Origin: Medicago truncatula
Taxonomy: Eukaryota > Streptophyta > Magnoliopsida > Fabales > Fabaceae
DNA length: 64,000 nucleotides
Assembly: GCF_003473485.1 (NCBI RefSeq)
Contig: NC_053046.1
Coordinates: 18,052,001-18,116,000, forward strand
Direction of reading: 5' to 3'
A program made the position numbers and the translations under genes. How positions within the stretch are numbered: the first letter of the stretch is position 1; every line of letters begins with the position of its first letter. Positions 25,397 through 35,156 of the stretch are shown in pieces. Under the pieces are notes generated by a model, which did no database searches, had not been told where the DNA came from, and was given only the letters and a program-made list of their open reading frames with translations.

Positions 25397-26207
25397 GGTG
25401 GCATTTAGCACGGGAATGGATAGTTGTTTCCCACTATGAGAAAGTAAATTTTACCCATTAGATCAAATGAAGACCATACTTTTATCATTCTCTCTAACAC
25501 TATATTTTTCCCCACTATCTTTCATCACCATTCTCTCTCTCCTCCATGCTCCAATCCACCACTAGCAATGTCCATGGTCTGTAAATATTTGTTTCCCTTT
25601 CTTGAATATTCCAACAAAAATTCCAGTTACAAATTTGTGTGTTTTTCGATTTTCCATCCAATTGAATTTCAAACCAACACCAAGAGTTTCTCCACCAAGT
25701 AGATTGTCTACAATGTTCATGGCTTCATGATCTCTCTCTCTTCTAGTTCATGACTTCATATTCTGTCCTCTTCTAGATTGTCTACAATTATTTTTTATCT
25801 CTAGTCTGGTTCATCACAAGAAAAACTATCATTAATGATTTTCTAAACATATTTCCTTTTCATTTGTTTGATTTTGTAACCGGTTCTTATCCAATACGGA
25901 AAAAAAAAATAGAACAGATAATAAGTGATTTTAGATACTTCTTTAAAAAAAAGTGATTTTAGATACTAAAATGTTCAATTGGATTCTACCAAAAAAACCA
26001 GAATTCTACCAAAAAAATAATGTTAATTAAAAGAAAAAAAAAATTCCAGATCATAACAGAAATGTAAGACGGTAAGAGTGTAAAAGAGAAAGAAAAAAAA
26101 TATGTTGTAGGTAGTCCATGATAAAATTAATACTCCTTTTTAATCTAATGGCTGAAAAAGACTTTCCCATGGTGGAAAAGAATTCCTCCTACCCACCCTA
26201 AATGCCA
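25397..26207. mobile_element. TIR element inserted in duplicated segment A only
   Basis: The left end GTGGCATTTAGCACGGG and the right end (inverted) ATGGCATTTAGGGTGGG are related inverted termini, extended by a second pair ending in CCATTAGAT. Copy B runs straight through this position (CTCAAAGCACCATATTG near 32981-32997), so it is an empty site and the element arrived after duplication. No clear target duplication was found, so the superfamily is open. Confidence 0.72.
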
Positions 26208-26930
26208 TATTGAAAAATCTCAATATTTGGGTGAACCATGATAACCTTATTGTATTTGTGTCATATTCTCTATCTCTTATCTTCATATTTAATAGTTCAG
26301 AAATAAACACATACATTCATTCTCTTCTTGTATCAAATTCATTTTGATATTTTATATCGGCAATTATGAATCTCTACTTAAAGTTGAAAATTAGCAAGAA
26401 TATCAAAAGGGTCACAATTCAAACTCGTCTTGTGATTGATATTTTTGAAGGATTGATAAAAACTATGAACAATTTTTTTTCGGTGAAAGTAAAACAAGTA
26501 TCCTCTGTGCGACAGTTCTTGTGGAATTTAACACTGCTAGATTCAAACTCACGATATCTAATTATGTTAAAAAAAATCTCTTATCATATCATTCAAGTAT
26601 TATTGAGTAAAAAATTATGAACAATTGATCTGTCGTATTTTATTTTTATTTTTATAATGTTCAAATATAAGAAAAAAAAATACCATTAACAAGAAATATT
26701 CAAGGAAAGAATTATCCATTGTAACAAAAAAAGAATGATATTATCATATTCTACAAAAAAGAAAAAAGAATGATATTATCATATTTTACCAAAAAAGAAT
26801 GATATTATTCAATCCATGATAACGATCATCGCATTAAACTATCTTGTTGTGATATTACGACGGGTGATTAGAGAAAATAAATGTCGCCACAATTTCACAT
26901 GTACCTAATACCATGTCCCACATATCTAAT
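26208..26930. repeat. Duplicated segment A, promoter-proximal part
   Basis: This matches 32988-33655, the DNA directly upstream of RING copy C. Shared features include AATCTCTACTTAAAGTTRAA and a small tandem array built on AAGAATGATATTATC (three units here, two in the other copy). The match stops at about 26930, just where copy C continues into its RING leader. So segment A is missing the RING gene that should follow. Confidence 0.85.
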
Positions 26931-27220
26931 TTTATCTATCAAAACCAGTTAAGTTCTTTAAAAAAAACCAAGTAGGTTCTTTAGCAAAAATAACGGAAAG
27001 ACATTAACATTCTCAATTTTTTATCGACTTGACTTTCTGTTTCTTTATGACGAATCATGTGTAAATTATAAATGATATTTTTTTTAAAGATAAATTATAA
27101 ATTATATTCTATATAAAATTTTGATTTTGATAAAAATTATAAGTGCGTATTTCGTGTCTTTTAAATAATAACAAATTCAATAATATCACAAGTATAATAT
27201 AAATTCTTATTTTTTTAATA
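26931..27220. other. AT-rich spacer
   Basis: No gene or defined element is seen. Confidence 0.5.
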
Positions 27221-28157
27221 GGCTAAAGTGAACTTTTTTCCCCTTAACTTTCAAAAACTTACAATTTTGACCCCTAAGTACAAAAACTACAATTTTGCCC
27301 TCTAAAATTTAGCTCCATTGCAAATTTGATCATTTTGCTCAATTTTAACCAAATCAAAGCTTATTTGGCATTTCATTAAAGGATGTGGCATGCCACATGT
27401 GTAATAACTAACTAAAAATAAAATAAAAAAACACATGGGTATTGATAATTAAATAAAAAAGAAAAGAAAAAAGGACGGAGCACATGAAGAATTTTCACAG
27501 CAACTTCATCCATCATTCATCAATCCTTCTCCTTCATCTCTTAACCACTCATCAGCACGCCACCACCTCCCACACTCTCCTCTTCGCTAAAACTCAACCA
27601 CCCGTTCTTTGATCGCGATGTCGGCGATCCAATGACTGCGAGATCTTACGGTGAGACATCAGAGTGATGGAGATGACATGACACAAAAGAGATGAAGATG
27701 ATGAGGGAGCGGCGGAGATGGGTGGCAGAGTTGATCAGGGAAGAAAGAGGAGAGAGGGAGGTTGAATGAGAGAGAAGAGGTGCAAGATCTGTGTTTTGAG
27801 TTTTGTGTTTATTTGTTTCTCAGAATTCTGCGATTTCAATGGAAGCTTTACTTGATTTTTTTTTTTTTTAATTAATTTGGATGGTGATATTGATAAGACG
27901 AGGAAAGATCTTTGACATATAGCAAATACAAAATTTTGGGAATTTTTTTTTTCTTTTAATGAAGTTGCTAGGTATGATGAAATTGGTAGGTTAAGAAGAT
28001 GAATGAGAAGGGGTTAATGAATTTGTTGGGTTTGTCATGAACCTCACGTGCCTTTCTTATTTTTTTCTTCTTTTTTTTAATTTTTTTATTCAGCTATTAA
28101 ACGCATGACTTTTTTTAATATTTTTAAATTAGTTATTACACATGTGGCATGCCACAT
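27221..28157. mobile_element. Mutator-like foldback element, right end lost
   Basis: The left arm opens GGCTAAAGTGAACTTTTTTC and reaches the palindrome ATGTGGCATGCCACAT near 27384-27400. The inverted partner of the inner arm is at about 28127-28156, but the outer part of the right arm (about 165 bp) is missing. The core at about 27480-27830 is clearly richer in G and C than the surroundings, leader-like and G/A-rich. This suggests captured host DNA (Pack-MULE-like), not proven. Confidence 0.6.
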
Positions 28158-28193
28158 TCTTCTGCTACAAATCTGAGTTCTTATAACAGATCA

Positions 28194-28244
28194 TCGGCAG
28201 TTAACTGCAGCCGGTTTCTTCAGAATTCGGTAGTTAACTGCCGA
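28194..28244. repeat. Hairpin with 13-bp perfect inverted repeat
   Basis: TCGGCAGTTAACT and AGTTAACTGCCGA are separated by a 25-base loop. It lies just beyond the broken end of the previous element. Origin unknown. Confidence 0.6.
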
Positions 28245-29880
28245 GGGATATTTGCTAATTTACTCGTGTTTCTCAGCCTTTGCATATGTGTCAACAATAA
28301 TTTTCAGAATCTATTGACCATCCATTTGATTTTAATGGATAACTATGTGAGTTTTCTTAGATTTTATATTATGATAATATTAAGCTGCATCATTTTTAAA
28401 AGGGTTAATGATGTTTTACCTCTTGTAATACAGGTCATTTCCGATTTCCCCCTGTAAAATTTTTTTTTTTATTTACCCCCCTCTAAAATATGTTTTTTGG
28501 AATACCCCTCTAATATTGAGCTCCAAAAAAATATATTTTACAAGGGGGTAAATAAAAAAAAATATTTTATAGGGGGGTGTTAGCCAATATTTTTTAAGGA
28601 TATCATTAAATGCAGTCAAAGTAGGTTGACATTGTAATCGAAGGAATTGTTCTTTCATCCTTATCGAAGTTGGGCTTGCTGAAGATACTTGAAGGTACGT
28701 GTCTCGGTTCGACAGACGGAAAACTCTCGAAAGAGCAGTTTCTTTTGGATAAGGTCAAAACAACGGTTATTTTCAAGACACATTCGAAATTCAAAATCGA
28801 ATGGATAAGTTTCGTTAGTTACTGCATTTATAGTTTTAAATTTAAATCTAGGCAGTTATTTCTATTTGTATAAATAGTAGCTTTTCCTAAGGAAAAAAGG
28901 TCACAATCCAATCATACACAAAACTTACACTCAAATTATCCGCATGGAAGAGAGAAACGAGTCACAAGTTGCAATGTATGAATCTGTGTACCAATTTATA
29001 TTCAATCAATGCAATTTAAGTTCATTTTCCTAAATGTCTTTACAATTTACTTGTTTCGTTTGAGCAATTCACGTTACTTGTATTTTTGCCTAACTTCGAT
29101 TGGATTCAACTAGGTTGAATCCGATTGCTTTTTTATTTCTTTTTATCAAGTTCTTCAAGAACAATAATAAATTTCTGGAAGATAACAAACACAATATGTC
29201 CTTAAGATTTACTGGTTGATCTTGCAAGTAACTATTTTTAAACCAGCGGCTGTTTACCAGATTTCAGTGTAAACATGGGAAAATCAGAAATGACATATAT
29301 TACAGGGTAAAATACATTTAACCCTTTTTAAAATGTATGTATGATATATGAATATCTTTTAATTATTTTCACATGCACGGTCAAAAAATTCATACATTGG
29401 TTGGAAGCGAACCTTTTAACAAGTTCATACTTTCTTTGAAAGAAGACGTTGTCTATATCATGTATAATTTTAGAGTCAATTGAAATACAAGAAGTCATGA
29501 CAAATATTTATTATTTATATATACAAAAATATGAGAAAAATAATTATCACTAATAAGTATAAAAAAACTGGACAAATATTTGTTGTTGATGCATAAAAAA
29601 AACAAGAGATAAATAATTTATCCCTAATAAATATAAAAAAAGGGAAGATAATCTTATATTTAAGAATAAATTTCTTTTTATAAATGGTCAAGATATAGTA
29701 TAGATTAAAATGGATAGTAAGATAACTCCAAAAAATAAAGGATTAGTAAGAAGATCACAAAATAAAAATAGTAAGTTTAATGAAAAGGAACAATCTAGAA
29801 CTTTCTCTTCAAATAAAAAATAACAAATTAAAAAGCATGTCCTCCACAAAATATCGCAACAAATACACCGAAATTTCACA
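28245..29880. other. Repeat-derived intergenic DNA upstream of RING copy B
   Basis: About 28430-28590 has facing G/C runs ('ccccctgtaaaat' and 'ttttacaaggggg'), typical of foldback MITE ends, but it is degraded. About 28630-29150 includes TGTATAAATAG followed by a leader-like stretch, resembling part of an LTR. About 29495-29640 is a roughly 75-bp direct duplication around ACAAATATTTRTTRTT. No gene is supported. Confidence 0.45.
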
Positions 29881-29884
29881 ACAC

Positions 29885-30040
29885 ACGTAATATGTTGTTC
29901 CAGATCCTTCCACGACGTTCTTTTTTCTCTCTATATCAACTCACATCACTTCCACTTTTTCTCTTCATTCTCAAATCTTTCTTTCACTCATTCTTTTTCT
30001 TTGATAATTTTTTTTTTCTTTGCTGTTTTGAATTGATTTG
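29885..30040 (+). promoter_or_regulatory. Promoter and leader of RING copy B
   Basis: GTTCCAGATCCTTC at about 29897 is shared with RING copy C (near 33648), marking the conserved promoter core. A weak TATA-like CTCTATATCAAC lies at about 29930, followed by a pyrimidine-rich leader to the ATG at 30041. Confidence 0.5.
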
Positions 30041-30709
30041 ATGGCTTCAGAAGCTGAAATTTCTGAAATTTCTTCTTTATTTGAAAGAATGATCCGAAAC
30101 AGAGACATGTCTCTGTTTTTACCCTTTATGCTAAGCCTTTCACAAACTTTAAACAACAGCGACCCAGATCATGAATCCGAAACCAATGAAGATTCCACTC
30201 CTCAAAGAATCATTTTTGTGAACCCTTTGACACAGAGTATCACTGTAATCGATGGAGCTTCAAGCATTGAAGAACTCTTTAACAACCTTGGAAGTTCTAC
30301 AAAGAATGGTCAACCACCGGCTACGAAGGAGTCTATAGAAGCTATGGACAAGATTGAGATTGAAGAAGGTGATGGTGGTGAGTGTGTTGTTTGTTTGGAG
30401 GAATTTGAGGTTGGTGGGGTTGTGAAGGAGATGCCTTGTAAGCATAGGTTTCATGGAAAGTGTATTGAGAAGTGGTTAGGGATTCATGGGTCTTGTCCTG
30501 TTTGTAGGTATCAGATGCCTGTTGATCAGGAAGATGATGGTAAGAAAAGGGAGGAAGAAGAAGGTGGTGAGAGAAGAAGGGTTGGTGATGGTGGTGGTGG
30601 TAACGGTGAAGTTTGGGTTAGTTTTTCTATTAATAGGAGTAGGAGAAATCAAGATCAAGATTCTTCATCCAACCCTAGAGAAGATGATGATGATGAAGTT
30701 GAGAATTAA
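30041..30709 (+). CDS. RING-H2 E3 ubiquitin ligase (MPSR1-like), copy B
   Basis: A single-exon gene of 222 residues. The ATG at 30041 is chosen because the frame begins there and matches copy C (MALEAEISSLFERM). The RING-H2 (C3H2C3) finger has ligands Cys115, Cys118, Cys133, His135, His138, Cys141, Cys152 and Cys155, with the conserved Trp145 and Pro153. Upstream is a QPPATKESIEAMDKI segment common in this plant family. The C-terminal third is acidic and basic by turns, with a Gly-rich stretch and VWVSFSINRSRR. No transmembrane segment is seen, so a soluble cytosolic ligase is likely. The closest named relative I recall is Arabidopsis MPSR1, a cytosolic protein-quality-control ligase; that match is from memory. 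Compared with copy C it has a ten-residue N-terminal insertion including RDMSLFLPFM. Confidence 0.93.
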   Translation: MASEAEISEISSLFERMIRNRDMSLFLPFMLSLSQTLNNSDPDHESETNEDSTPQRIIFVNPLTQSITVIDGASSIEELFNNLGSSTKNGQPPATKESIEAMDKIEIEEGDGGECVVCLEEFEVGGVVKEMPCKHRFHGKCIEKWLGIHGSCPVCRYQMPVDQEDDGKKREEEEGGERRRVGDGGGGNGEVWVSFSINRSRRNQDQDSSSNPREDDDDEVEN

Positions 30710-30838
30710 TTTTGTTGTTAGTTTTGTTAGGATTTTGATTTTCAAGTTGTTGAATGATATGTATAGGTGCAAATGCACAAAATTGGTTTTTCTAGTGGCA
30801 ATAAATATTGATTTTTTTTAATATCCTTCTAATTCTTT

Positions 30839-31102
30839 TGATTGTGATGTTTAAACTTCGTTTAGAATTGTGCATACTGTTATGGTAGCGATTATAATTT
30901 GAAATTGTTGCCGATGGTGCTCTGAATCTTTATATTGTGGTATAGAGGATTGTGAATTTTAAAGCTCACTTTAGGCTTCTAAATCCTAAATGATGTCTAG
31001 TTTTGCATACTGATTTTTATTGACATTCAAACTAGAATTTGTTTCCCTTTCATGGAGAATTTTGAGTCTTCAAGTGTGGCCATGGGATTTGTACCTGGTG
31101 AC
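30839..31102. repeat. 3' flank of RING copy B and start of GMC remnant B
   Basis: Matches 23562-23970 of segment A: shared 3' flank, then the end of the GMC coding remnant (from about 31013, minus strand) up to the hAT insertion. A tract of about 130 bp present in A (around 23740-23870) is missing here. Confidence 0.8.
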
Positions 31103-31870
31103 TAGGGTTGGGAATAGGTCAGGCCAGGCCAGGCTTTGATAGGCCTGAGCCTGGCCTACGAAATAAATCACAAGCCTGAGCCTGGCCTATGGCCTATCAT
31201 AGGCCGTTTTTCTAGGCCTGGCCTGGCCTATTTAAAAGCCTGGACTGGCCTGAAAGCCTACTTACAGGCCTACTTCACATTAAGGCCATCAAATAGTTCA
31301 TTTGGCCTACTAAATAGGTTAAATTTATCTTAAAGCCTACTTAAAAGCCTATTTTACTACAAGTAAATTTCAACTAGATTAAAGCCTACATAAAAGCCTA
31401 TAACAACAAAGCCTATTAAGGGACTAATAGATAGAGAAAAAGATGTTTATACTTTTAATATATGCAATTATTTTAATATAAAAAAAATATTTTTTAATAA
31501 ATAAGTATTAATAGGCCGGTCTATTAGGCTTAACAGTCTTTTTTTGAAGCCTAAGCCTGGCCTATTTAACTAAACAGGCTTTCTAAAAAGCCTAAGCCTA
31601 AGCCTATCTACTAAACAGTCCAGGCCAGGCCAGGCCAAAACAGGCTAGGCCGTAGGCCCCTGTAGGCCGGCCTGGCCTATTCCCAACCCTACTGGTGACT
31701 CTGAAAAAGTTGCGCCATCCCATAGCTTTGATCTTTTTATATTATGAACTTTATAGTGCATCAACAAATGATCCAACATTGCAACCACACCATGATAGTG
31801 ATAGATAGTTCTCATATTTTTCTTGTAGAGCTTTTTAAGGTCAAATTTGATAGATCAGAATGTCTATTAG
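31013..31870 (-). pseudogene. GMC oxidoreductase remnant, copy B, split by a hAT MITE
   Basis: 31013-31102 and 31700-31870 together match the C-terminal coding end of the intact GMC gene on the minus strand. The HYHGG region is visible at about 31790 and the SPGTNP region at the insertion point. A 589-bp hAT element interrupts the match. Further indels break the frame, and everything upstream of the last roughly 85 codons is gone. Confidence 0.88.
31103..31691. mobile_element. hAT-type MITE (589 bp) in GMC remnant B
   Basis: The ends are perfect 16-bp inverted repeats, TAGGGTTGGGAATAGG and its complement, flanked by an exact 8-bp duplication CTGGTGAC (31095-31102 and 31692-31699). The paralogous site in segment A (23963-23970) has a single CTGGTGAC and no insertion. 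The interior is built from degenerate AGGCCTGGCC and AAGCCTA words, giving an internally repetitive, partly palindromic body. It has no transposase gene. Confidence 0.95.
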
Positions 31871-31874
31871 AAAT

Positions 31875-32112
31875 TCAAATTCATGGCGGCAGGATCGCTA
31901 TAACTGACTCCATTGAGTTACATCGACTTGTTCAACACTATACTTCGATTATGTCCTTCAAAAAAAGTGGGCATACGTCGTACAAAAAGCTCACGCTTCT
32001 CTTTGTCTTTAAAGATAGGATGTCCTAACCAACCAACGACTATTCTATTGAGCCCACTCTAAACAATTCCTTTTTACCTGGATTATTGCCGATGTGATCA
32101 TAATAAGCTACT
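31875..32112 (-). pseudogene. psbB: Nuclear copy of chloroplast psbB, copy B (shortened)
   Basis: Colinear with 24320-24645 of copy A. The blocks facing FRDKDGREL (around 31985-32020) and the GNNP region (around 32080-32095) are recognisable, but several internal pieces are missing, for example part of the VLVDGD region. The left junction has also lost the sequence seen in A between the GMC remnant and psbB. Copy B has therefore been shortened after duplication from a shared ancestor. Confidence 0.85.
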
Positions 32113-32129
32113 TGGGATTATCACTCAAA

Positions 32130-32430
32130 TGAAAACATACCTCTCGCCATCTCTACAACTCTTTTGGTTAAAAAGTCAAACATAAGAATAATATAAGATT
32201 AGAGCACAAAAGACGAGGTTGTTTAAAAAAAGATCAAATTGACATTAATACTTGAGATTCATTCTCATACATTAGATAGAGAAAATGATTAAATTGATCA
32301 TTGTTAGATCAAGATCACAAAAAATTGTTGTAAGTATTTCTTAGGATATCACTAATGCTCTTTAGGGCCTCATCAGTATTGTGCAGCTGCAAGAGTTTGT
32401 CTAAAACTTGTATGGTTAAGTAGACCAAGA
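32130..32430 (-). pseudogene. Unidentified coding-like fragment, copy B
   Basis: The minus strand reads VLDKLLQLHNTDEALKSISD followed by ILRNTYNNFL and a stop, close to copy A at 25060-25345. The changes between the copies are few in this stretch, but no family is recognised. Confidence 0.4.
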
Positions 32431-32436
32431 AAAGAT

Positions 32437-32944
32437 GACTTAATTGCAGTTTTGGCCTCGTAAGTATCAGAAAGTTGCGATTTTGAACCCTTAACAAAAA
32501 TAATAACAACCGTGCCCCCTATGTTTAGCCCCTTTTACAGTTTTAGCCCCCTAGATCAATTTTGTCTCAGTCAGTGCACACGTGGACGCCACGTGTATAT
32601 TTTTCAATTTAAAAAATGAAAATGCCATGTGTAAATGTGTTGATTAAAAACATTAAAAAAATAAAAATATTTTTAATTTAAAAATAAATAAAAATAATTA
32701 TTTTCATTTATTTTTAAATTAAAAAAGTAAAAATAATTAAAAAAATAATTATAAAATAAAATAAAATAAAATAAAAAATTACACACGTGATGTCCACGTG
32801 TGCGTTGACTGAGTCAAAATTGATCCGGGGGATCAAAACTGCAAAAGGGCTAAACATAAGGGGCTCAATTGGTTGTTATTGTTTTTGTTAGGGATCCAAA
32901 TCACAACTTTCTGATACTTAAGGGGTAAAAACTGTCATCAAGCC
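32437..32944. mobile_element. Foldback MITE (508 bp) inserted in segment B only
   Basis: The arms of about 170 bp are inverted copies of each other; both contain AAGTATCAGAAAGTTG and a GCACACGTGGA block. Segment A has the uninterrupted site (ACCAATAAAAAGAAGAAAAA at about 25345-25365). The flanks are A/G-rich, so the target duplication cannot be read cleanly. The style of the ends matches the other Mutator-like MITEs here. Confidence 0.85.
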
Positions 32945-33655
32945 AAAGAAGAAAAAGGAGCATAGAAGTTGAGAGGATATCTCAAAGCACCATATTGAAA
33001 AATCTTAATATTTGGATATTTGGGTGAATCAGGATATTTTACTGTGTCATCTTCTCTATCTCTTATCTTTGTATTGTTCGTTCATAAACAAACATACATT
33101 CATTCTCTTGTATAAAATTTATTTTGATACTTCAGATTGACAATTATGAATCTCTACTTAAAGTTAAAAATTAGCTAAAACATTAAAAGGGTCACAATTT
33201 AAACTCCTCTTTCTTATGATTGATATTTTTGAATCTTTATTTTTATTTTTAAAATGTTCAAATATAAGAAGAAAAAAAATACCATTAAAATTCCCTCTTG
33301 TCCTTATTATAAGAAATAATTTTGACTTTTTAAGTTCATTGTATAAACAATGTTCAAAAAAAAAAAAAATCATTGTGTAAACAATATATCTAAACTATAT
33401 TTATAACGAGATACATCACTTATTCAATTAACTAAAAAGTCAATAAGAATGAAGAGGGTAAGAAATATAGAACGAAAAAAATTATCCATTGTACAAAAAA
33501 AGAATAATATTATCCTATTGTACCAAAAAAAGAACGATATTATCCAATCCATGATAACGATCATCACATTAAAATATCTTGTTGTGATATTACGAACGGG
33601 TGATTAGGAAATAAATGACACCACAATCTCACATGCACCTAATACCATGTTCCAG
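32945..33655. repeat. Duplicated segment B, DNA upstream of RING copy C
   Basis: Matches 25360-25396 and 26208-26930 of segment A, without the 0.8-kb element found in A. It ends at the promoter of RING copy C. Confidence 0.85.
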
Positions 33656-33784
33656 ATCCTTCGACAACCTTCTTTCTCCTAGGTTTTCTTCTCTTATATT
33701 TATACCTTTTACTTCAACTTTTTTCTCTTCATTCCAACGCTTCTACTTTCTCTCCAATCACTTTTTTCTTTTTTCGTTTTTCCG

Positions 33785-34441
33785 ATGGCTTTAGAAGCAG
33801 AAATTTCTTCTCTGTTCGAAAGAATGATCAGAATGTTAAGCCTTTCACATTCATCTTCAAACAACACAGACCCAGATCATAGTTCCGATTCCCATGCCAC
33901 GGAAGATTCCACCACTGACAGAATCATCTTGGTGAACACATTCACACAGGGTATGGTTGTGATCGATGGAGCTTCAAGCCTTGAAGAGCTTTTCAACAAC
34001 CTTGGGAGTGCCACAAAGACTGGTCAACCACCGGCAACAAAGGAGTCTATAGAAGCTATGGAGAAGATTGAGATTGAAGAAGGTGATGGAGGAGAGTGTG
34101 TTGTTTGTTTGGAGGAGTTTGAGGTTGGTGGGGTTGTGAAGGAGATGCCTTGTAAGCATAGGTTTCATGGAAAGTGTATTGAGAAGTGGTTGGGGATTCA
34201 TGGGTCTTGTCCTGTTTGTAGGTATCACATGCCTGTTGATGAGAAAGATGATGGGAAGAAAAGGGAGGAAGAAGAAGGTGGTGAGAGAAGAAGGGTTGGT
34301 GGTGGTGGTGGTAACGGTGAAGTTTGGGTTAGTTTTTCTATTAACAGGAGTAGGAGGAGAAATCAAGATCAAGCTTCTTCTGATGTTGATTCAAATGATT
34401 CTTCATCAAGCCTTAGCAATGATGATGAGATTGAAAATTAA
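33785..34441 (+). CDS. RING-H2 E3 ubiquitin ligase (MPSR1-like), copy C
   Basis: A single-exon gene of 218 residues with the same layout as copy B. The RING-H2 ligands are Cys105, Cys108, Cys123, His125, His128, Cys131, Cys142 and Cys145. The Gly-rich and basic C-terminal region ends in an acidic Ser-rich tail (SSSLSNDDEIEN). Codons across the RING core are almost identical to copy B, while the first 80 residues differ by substitutions and indels. A TATA-like TATATTTATACC lies at about 33694. A short 3' direct repeat of the gene tail (GATTCTT-TCAA-CCTTAG, near 34399 and 34481) follows. The gene faces the intact GMC gene, tail to tail. Confidence 0.93.
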   Translation: MALEAEISSLFERMIRMLSLSHSSSNNTDPDHSSDSHATEDSTTDRIILVNTFTQGMVVIDGASSLEELFNNLGSATKTGQPPATKESIEAMEKIEIEEGDGGECVVCLEEFEVGGVVKEMPCKHRFHGKCIEKWLGIHGSCPVCRYHMPVDEKDDGKKREEEEGGERRRVGGGGGNGEVWVSFSINRSRRRNQDQASSDVDSNDSSSSLSNDDEIEN

Positions 34442-34444
34442 GAT

Positions 34445-35156
34445 CAAAATCAAGCTACTTTTTTTGGTGGTTGAAATGATTCTTTATCAAACCTTAGAGA
34501 TGATGAATAAGTTGAGAATTAATTTTGTTAGGATTTTGGTTTTCAATTTGTTGATGAGTGTGTATAGGTTCAAATGCAGAGAATTGTTCTTACTTGTGGT
34601 AATAAATAATGATTTTTTTAATCTTCTTTTGATTGCGATTTTATTATTTATCGTACATTGGTTTGAAGCATGGTTTAATATTGTTGTCATGGTTGCGATC
34701 ATGTGAACGAGTTTTTTATAATAGAGTTACGATTATAGTTTAAAATGGTGTTGCCCTATGAACCACGACACATGCATCAGACACGGATAATAATTTAAGA
34801 AAATGACATAATTCAGTGTAATGTGTTGTGTTGGACACCGACACTGAGTCACATCTAATTCGAGGAGTGTTTGTGTTTCATAGTTGTTGCGTGATTATGA
34901 TGTCAATCATTTTATGACGGTCACAATTATGGTTATAGAAAAAAATAGGAGAGAGTTCTGAAGGTGTTCTCATTACTTGCTTCAAACTTCAAAGTTAATT
35001 TTGACAAATTTGAAAATTTGGAATGAAAAAAATTTAAATGTAAAAAACAGAGAGAATTTTGATTTTACAACACACTTTGTTAGGTTACTAAGTCCTAAAT
35101 AATGGCTTATTTTTTTTCACACACTGATTTTGCACACATGTAAAAACAAGTTCATA
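34445..35156. other. Shared 3' spacer between RING C and GMC C
   Basis: This contains the 3' ends of the two convergent genes. About 34760-34860 holds a copy of the dispersed 'GACAC' repeat. No other gene is seen. Confidence 0.55.

Noticed and set aside
26700..26830. Short repeats of AAGAATGATATTATC considered as a CRISPR-like array
   Set aside because: Only three imperfect units, no unique spacers of constant length, and this is plant nuclear DNA. It is a small tandem duplication within the RING upstream segment.
33974..34372. 132-codon minus-strand frame opposite RING copy C
   Set aside because: It is the antisense shadow of the RING coding sequence. The same shadow appears opposite copy B, and its Thr/Asn-rich composition comes from the opposite strand's codons.
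34167..34706. 179-codon plus-strand frame overlapping RING copy C
   Set aside because: It overlaps the RING gene in another frame and has a low-complexity Met/Ile/Lys content. The equivalent frames at 23293 and 30486 arise for the same reason.
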